A stretch of 43,140 bases of DNA from Equadaptatus sp045642025 (GTDB lineage Bacteria > Synergistota > Synergistia > Synergistales > Synergistaceae). A program made the position numbers and the translations under genes. Location: positions 1-43,140 of the forward strand of contig JAZUIB010000041.1 of NCBI GenBank assembly GCA_045642025.1. The letters are read 5' to 3'. Every line of letters starts with the position of its first letter. The first letter of the stretch is position 1. The notes beneath the pieces were generated by a model. That model saw only the letters and a list, made by a program, of their open reading frames with translations. It did not search any database and was not told the origin of the DNA. Shown here piece by piece: positions 39,363 through 43,140 of this stretch.

Positions 39363-40190
39363 ATGAAGAAGTTTTTTGCGGCAGTTTTATTTGCGGCAGT
39401 TTTTGCGGGAGCGGCTTTTGCGGCACCCCTTGACGCATTTAAGGGTCAGAAGGGAAAGATTGACATTGCGGGCGGTACGGCACACATCCCCGTTATGAAA
39501 GAAGCGGCAAAGCGTATAATGACTGTCAATTCCGACATTCGTATTACAGTCGCCGGCGGCGGCTCCGGTGTCGGTGTAAAACAGGTCGGCGAAGGTCTTG
39601 TTGAAATCGGCAACACAGGCCGCCCGCTGAAGGAACCTGAGATTCAGAAATACGGTCTTGTGTCGTTCCCGTTTGCCATAGACGGAGTTGCGGTGGTTGT
39701 CAATCCCGCAAATAAAGTCAGCAAGCTTTCCTTTGAACAGCTTATTGATATTTTCACCGGTAAAATTACTGACTGGAAAGAAGTCGGAGGAGAAGCCGGA
39801 GCGATAAACCTTTATGTTCGCGAGGACGGAAGCGGCACAAGAGAAGTTTTTACCGATAAAGCCATTAAAAAAGCTGTAGTTTCGACAAAAGCAAATGTCG
39901 TCAATTCAAACGGCGCCATGAAAACGGCGGTCGGCAAGGACAAACGCGCGATTGGTTACGTCGGCATAGGTCACATAGACAAAACAGTCAAAGCGCCGAA
40001 GCTGGCAGGAATGACTGCAACGCAGGAAAACGCCGCAAGCGGCAAATACACCGTAGTACGCGATCTTTTTATGAATACAAAAGGAAAACCGTCCGGACTT
40101 ACGGCTCTTTTCATTGACTACATTTACACGCCCGAAGGCGCTCAGATTATCAAAGACAGCGGATATATACCTGTCGCAAGAAAGAAATAA
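39363..40190 (+). CDS. pstS: Phosphate ABC transporter substrate-binding protein
   Basis: Periplasmic phosphate receptor of the Pst system. The 275-residue product has a classic Sec signal (MKK, hydrophobic core, AFA-AP cleavage near residue 20). The PstS fold follows, with GGTAHIPVMKEAA, a phosphate-binding GGGSGVGVKQ loop near 62 and REDGSGTREVF near 155. It ends GYIPVARKK, as usual. No lipobox Cys is present, consistent with a free periplasmic protein in a diderm. The ATG has GGAGGAG upstream. A stable hairpin after the stop probably protects its message. Confidence 0.93.
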   Translation: MKKFFAAVLFAAVFAGAAFAAPLDAFKGQKGKIDIAGGTAHIPVMKEAAKRIMTVNSDIRITVAGGGSGVGVKQVGEGLVEIGNTGRPLKEPEIQKYGLVSFPFAIDGVAVVVNPANKVSKLSFEQLIDIFTGKITDWKEVGGEAGAINLYVREDGSGTREVFTDKAIKKAVVSTKANVVNSNGAMKTAVGKDKRAIGYVGIGHIDKTVKAPKLAGMTATQENAASGKYTVVRDLFMNTKGKPSGLTALFIDYIYTPEGAQIIKDSGYIPVARKK

Positions 40191-40199
40191 GGGAAATAC

Positions 40200-40233
40200 G
40201 CGCGGTTGTTCCGAAACTTCAGAACAACCGCGC
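40200..40233 (+). other. mRNA-stabilising or attenuating hairpin between pstS and pstC
   Basis: GCGCGGTTGTTC (40200-40211) and GAACAACCGCGC (40222-40233) form a perfect 12-bp stem with a 10-base loop and no T-tract. Such hairpins after a binding-protein gene typically block 3' decay and give more binding protein than permease. Confidence 0.75.
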
Positions 40234-40247
40234 ATCGACCCGCAACG

Positions 40248-41126
40248 TTGGATAACAAGACTCACTCCGCGGGCTTAAAAACGCCTGCATTGATTGGTTT
40301 TTCGGCAGTGTATGTTTCATCGCTGCTTGTTTTGCTTTTTGTTTTTATAATCAGCTGTGCCATTGACGGTGTAATACACGGAGGCAGTACGCTTTTTACT
40401 TCAATATGGCGTCCCGAAGAGGGACATTTTGGAATTCTTCCTATGCTTTCCGCTACGACGGCATTGTCCGTTTCGTCGCTGTTGCTTGGCTGGTGCATTA
40501 CCCTCGGCGTGGTGTCGTTCATACACGGCTTTGGAAGCAGACGCGTGGCTGCCTGTCTGCACTCGCTTCTGCGTACAATGACAGCCATGCCGACGGTTGT
40601 CTACGGTTTTGCTTCGGTTTTTCTGCTTGCGCCTGTAATCCGTGACGCGCTCGGAGGTACAGGTTTTTCATGGCTGACTGCGACGTTGCTGCTTGCCTTG
40701 CTCATAACGCCGACAATGTCGCTTACGATCAGCGGAGTTGTTGAGCAGTTAATGAAGGAAAGTTCTGTGACTGCTGAGGCGCTGGGCTTTTCAAGAGCGG
40801 AACAATTTGTCTATATTGCGCTTCCGGCGGCAAAAAAATGGCTTTTCTCTGCCGCGCTGCTTGGATTTGGGCGTGCCTGCGGAGACACCATGATTCCTAC
40901 AATGCTCGCGGGCAACGCGGTACAGCACCCGTGCCTTCCGTCAGATGCCATACGCACCCTGACCGCGCACATAGGTCTTGTGATGTCCTCAGACGTCGGC
41001 GGCACCGCGTACTATTCGCTGTTTGTCTCCGGCGGCATACTGCTTATTGTCTGCATAGCCGCGAATTTGTTGTTCAGATTTTCCGTTAAAGCGAAAATGA
41101 AAAAAACAGATGAAATGGAAATTTAA
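40248..41126 (+). CDS. pstC: Phosphate ABC transporter permease PstC
   Basis: Inner-membrane subunit of the phosphate importer. About six hydrophobic segments are visible, with the coupling-loop motif VTAEALGFSRAEQFVYIALPAAKKWLFSAALLGFGRACGDT (EALG and GRA.GDT parts diagnostic) near residue 180. The first segment begins shortly after ALIGFSAVY. The frame is open to TTG 40206, but that start lies inside the pstS-pstC hairpin. TTG 40248 gives a better N-terminus, though no clear Shine-Dalgarno is seen, so the start is uncertain (292 aa from 40248, 306 from 40206). The end overlaps pstA by 17 bases. Confidence 0.88.
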   Translation: MDNKTHSAGLKTPALIGFSAVYVSSLLVLLFVFIISCAIDGVIHGGSTLFTSIWRPEEGHFGILPMLSATTALSVSSLLLGWCITLGVVSFIHGFGSRRVAACLHSLLRTMTAMPTVVYGFASVFLLAPVIRDALGGTGFSWLTATLLLALLITPTMSLTISGVVEQLMKESSVTAEALGFSRAEQFVYIALPAAKKWLFSAALLGFGRACGDTMIPTMLAGNAVQHPCLPSDAIRTLTAHIGLVMSSDVGGTAYYSLFVSGGILLIVCIAANLLFRFSVKAKMKKTDEMEI

Positions 41127-41997
41127 CATTATAAAACTGCTTGCATATACCGGCTGTGCCTACGTGCTGTTGTTTTTGGCAGCATTATTTGGTTTTGTCG
41201 TGTCGCACGGTCTGCCTGTGTTGAATCTGCAACTGTTTTTTGGAGACACCCAGCCGCTTAAAGCTGTAGTTGGGCTGTCCCCAGTGTGGGAAGGAATATG
41301 GCCTGCGACTGTCGGTACTCTCTGCCTGGTTCTGCTTACCATGCTGTTTGCGGCAGTCCCGGGTATCTGCTGCGGCATATATCTGTCCTGTTTCGCGAAA
41401 GGCAGAAGGGCAGAATATCTGTCGCTGGCAATGGATCTGCTTGCAGGAACCCCTTCGATTGTTATGGGGCTTTTCGGCTTTGTTCTTATACTGTTTCTGC
41501 GTAAGACGGTTTTCCCGCAGGCATCGACTTCAATCCTGCTTTCAGCGTTCTGTCTCGCGCTGCTTGTTATGCCCGCTCTTGTCACCGCCACGCGTTCATC
41601 AATAGAGAGCCTTCCCGTGTCCTTGAAATTGACGGGCGTGTCTCTTGGTTTTACTCACGGGCAGCTGCTTCGTTATCTTGTGATACCGTCGGCTGCGCGC
41701 GGCATTATAAGCGGGATTATACTTGCGGCAGGAAGAGCGGCGGAAGACACTGCCGTAATCATGCTGACCGGAGTGGTTATAAATTCAGGCATCCCCTCAG
41801 GACTGACAGCTAAATTCGAGGCTCTCCCGTTTCGCATATATTACACGTCAGCGCAATACACTGACGAATACGAGCTTATGCGCGGTTTCGGAGCGGCTAT
41901 GGTACTTCTTATTCTCTCAGTGCTGTTTGTTTCGGCTGCCTCGCTGTTCCAGAAGAGCATGGAATGCTCACTGAAAGGAACTGAAAAATATGAGTAA
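41110..41997 (+). CDS. pstA: Phosphate ABC transporter permease PstA
   Basis: Second membrane subunit of the Pst importer. The 295-residue protein has about six hydrophobic segments, the GTPSIVMGLFGF motif near residue 118, a coupling loop with LTGVSLGFTHGQLLRYLVIPSAARGIISGIILAAGRAAEDTA (SLGF, IPSA and GRAAEDT parts diagnostic) near 190, and a C-terminal membrane segment. The ATG lies within the pstC end. The stop overlaps pstB by 8 bases, so the three are translated as a coupled set. Confidence 0.92.
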   Translation: MKWKFNIIKLLAYTGCAYVLLFLAALFGFVVSHGLPVLNLQLFFGDTQPLKAVVGLSPVWEGIWPATVGTLCLVLLTMLFAAVPGICCGIYLSCFAKGRRAEYLSLAMDLLAGTPSIVMGLFGFVLILFLRKTVFPQASTSILLSAFCLALLVMPALVTATRSSIESLPVSLKLTGVSLGFTHGQLLRYLVIPSAARGIISGIILAAGRAAEDTAVIMLTGVVINSGIPSGLTAKFEALPFRIYYTSAQYTDEYELMRGFGAAMVLLILSVLFVSAASLFQKSMECSLKGTEKYE

Positions 41998-42754
41998 CAA
42001 CATCTGTGCTGAAATTAAAAATCTCAAAGTCAGCTTTAAAGGGAGGGAAATACTGCACAATATAAGTACACGGTTTGAAAGCGGAAAGATAACCGTGTTG
42101 ATCGGACGTTCCGGAGCAGGCAAAACTACGCTTCTGCGTGCGGTAAACAGACTGAACGAAGTGTTTGACGGCTGCAGAACGAGCGGGGAAGTTGTCCTTG
42201 AACTGAAGGGCTTGAAAACTTCAGTTTATGACAGCAGAATGGACTTGCCGCAGCTTCGCCGTTTGGCAGGAATACTTTTTCAGACACCCAATCCGCTGCC
42301 AATGACACTTATAAAAAACATCACGCTTCCGCTTGAACTTGCACGCGGAATTTCGCATACCGCCGCAGTTGAAAAGGCTGAACAAATGCTTAGGACGGTC
42401 GGTTTGTACGATGAAGTCAAAGATCGTCTGAATGTGCCGGCATCCGAATTATCCGGCGGACAGCAGCAAAGAATGTGCCTTGCAAGAGTGCTTGCGCTTG
42501 AACCTGAGCTGCTTCTGCTTGATGAACCAACGGCATCGCTTGACAGAAAATCCTCGGAAATAATTGAAGACTGTTTTAACGTTCTCAAAAAAGACATTCC
42601 GATAATAATGGTGTCACACAGTCTGGCGCAGTCTGTGAAGCTCGGCGACAGCTTTAAAATAATGCGCGATGGAAACATAGTAAAAGAAGTAGAGAGTTCA
42701 GACCTGCCGCAGGGAACCTTTGAAAAAGAAAAGTATCTTGAAGAACTGCTTTAA
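41990..42754 (+). CDS. pstB: Phosphate ABC transporter ATP-binding protein PstB
   Basis: ATPase subunit of the Pst phosphate importer on the cytoplasmic face. The 254-residue protein has Walker A GRSGAGKTT near residue 38, the PstB-like NRLNEVFDGCRTSGEV segment, Q-loop LFQTPNPLPMTL, signature LSGGQQQR near 156, Walker B LLLLDEPTASLD and H-loop VSHS. The start has AAAGGAA about 8 bases upstream, inside the pstA end. No phoU or phosphate two-component genes follow, unlike many pst operons. Confidence 0.94.
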   Translation: MSNNICAEIKNLKVSFKGREILHNISTRFESGKITVLIGRSGAGKTTLLRAVNRLNEVFDGCRTSGEVVLELKGLKTSVYDSRMDLPQLRRLAGILFQTPNPLPMTLIKNITLPLELARGISHTAAVEKAEQMLRTVGLYDEVKDRLNVPASELSGGQQQRMCLARVLALEPELLLLDEPTASLDRKSSEIIEDCFNVLKKDIPIIMVSHSLAQSVKLGDSFKIMRDGNIVKEVESSDLPQGTFEKEKYLEELL

Positions 42755-42840
42755 AAATGCAGGTTAAATGCTGATACAACGGGAAACGGAAAAAATATTG
42801 ACCCCTGATGCCGGTCTGACAAAAAATATTCAATAAACGG

Positions 42841-42868
42841 TTGACATTCTGAAAAATTACTGTAAAAT
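42841..42868 (+). promoter_or_regulatory. Promoter of the tRNA-Lys-Glu-Thr cluster
   Basis: A perfect TTGACA (42841-42846) and TAAAAT (42863-42868) are spaced by 16 bases. The mature tRNA-Lys begins 18 bases after the -10 element. Confidence 0.8.
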
Positions 42869-42885
42869 ATTCCCTCGTGGTGCAC

Positions 42886-42961
42886 GAGTTGTTAGCTCAG
42901 TTGGTAGAGCATCGGACTTTTAATCCGAGGGTCTGGGGTTCAAGTCCCCAACAACTCACCA
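42886..42961 (+). tRNA. tRNA-Lys (TTT)
   Basis: A 76-base cloverleaf with acceptor GAGTTGT/ACAACTC, D stem GCTC/GAGC, anticodon loop CTTTTAA (anticodon TTT), T loop TTCAAGT and encoded CCA. Confidence 0.96.
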
Positions 42962-42967
42962 TCTTGC

Positions 42968-43043
42968 GGTCCTATCGTCTAGCGGTCTAGGACACAGCCC
43001 TTTCAAGGCTGCGACACGAGTCCAAATCTCGTTAGGACCGCCA
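42968..43043 (+). tRNA. tRNA-Glu (TTC)
   Basis: A 76-base cloverleaf with acceptor GGTCCTA/TAGGACC, discriminator G, anticodon stem CAGCC/GGCTG, loop CTTTCAA (anticodon TTC), T loop TCCAAAT and encoded CCA. It lies 6 bases after tRNA-Lys. Confidence 0.96.
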
Positions 43044-43059
43044 TTTTTTTCAAAATGGC
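43040..43059 (+). other. Hairpin between tRNA-Glu and tRNA-Thr
   Basis: GCCATTTT (43040-43047) pairs with AAAATGGC (43052-43059) around a 4-base loop. It includes the CCA end of tRNA-Glu and has no T-tract after it, so a role in tRNA processing is possible. Confidence 0.45.
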
Positions 43060-43062
43060 GTT

Positions 43063-43138
43063 GCCGGTGTAGCTCAGTCGGTAGAGCAGCGCACTCGTAA
43101 TGCGCAGGTCGGTGGTTCGAATCCACTCGCCGGCTCCA
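43063..43138 (+). tRNA. tRNA-Thr (CGT)
   Basis: A 76-base cloverleaf with acceptor GCCGGTG/CGCCGGC (one G-C to wobble position), D stem GCTC/GAGC, anticodon stem GCGCA/TGCGC, loop CTCGTAA (anticodon CGT), T loop TTCGAAT and encoded CCA. More tRNAs may follow beyond the window. Confidence 0.95.
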
Positions 43139-43140
43139 TA

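Noticed and set aside
1..43140. CRISPR arrays, insertion sequences, prophage or integron features
   Set aside because: No regularly spaced direct repeats, transposase genes, terminal inverted repeats or attachment-like duplications near the tRNAs were seen.

Overview
This window is a dense, housekeeping-rich stretch of a bacterial chromosome. Almost every gene is on the + strand, with only two intact genes and one gene remnant on the - strand. The best guess at origin is a member of Synergistota or a relative: the gene content mixes Bacillus-like neighbourhoods (veg-ispE-purR; topA-trmFO-xerD-codY) with genes typical of anaerobic diderms, such as an EF-G-like paralogue, a ferritin-VIT iron exporter and single-cluster ferredoxin. 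Taxonomy is inferred from gene content only. Moderate GC, AT-rich intergenic regions, sigma-A-type promoters and strong Shine-Dalgarno (SD) sequences are visible throughout.

Layout. 1-778: a structured RNA that resembles the 3' part of a c-di-AMP (ydaO/yuaA) riboswitch, then an AT-rich gene-free leader with two candidate promoters for lepA. 779-6129: lepA-hemW, then veg-ispE-purR, then a ferredoxin cotranscribed with tRNA-Met. 6133-15496: a secreted protein on the - strand, then miaB-comEA-comEC-coaX-dusB-lysS-ligA. 15531-21062: gatC-gatA-gatB (tRNA amidation) and an EF-G-like GTPase whose promoter is overlaid by a palindrome. 21063-26102: a CotH-family secreted protein, a decayed XRE-type regulator, a ferritin/VIT1 iron exporter with a glutaredoxin, pgi, and a tRNA-Val plus small-protein unit. 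26144-31977: dapF-lepB-rbgA-rnhB-yraN-comM-dprA, mostly overlapping or nearly so. 32070-38469: topA-trmFO, then xerD-codY, an S1-domain protein and a DUF501 protein. 38499-39143: a - strand histidine phosphatase. 39363-42754: the pstSCAB phosphate transporter. 42886-43138: tRNA-Lys, tRNA-Glu and tRNA-Thr in a row.

Functional themes are translation and tRNA biology (LepA, MiaB, DusB, LysRS, GatCAB, EF-G-like, RbgA, TrmFO, S1 protein, five tRNAs), natural transformation (ComEA, ComEC, ComM, DprA), DNA maintenance (LigA, TopA, XerD, RNase HII), and nutrient sensing (PurR, CodY, Pst).

No clearly new multi-gene system is visible. The most interesting signals are regulatory: (i) a CodY whose position equivalent to the ligand-binding Arg61 of B. 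subtilis CodY is Ile, preceded by near-consensus CodY boxes and a promoter that implies a leaderless xerD-codY message; (ii) a perfect intrinsic terminator inside the first 20 codons of the DUF501 gene; (iii) operator-like palindromes over the fusA-like and S1-gene promoters; (iv) an orphan riboswitch-like RNA at the left edge; and (v) mRNA-tRNA mixed transcription units.
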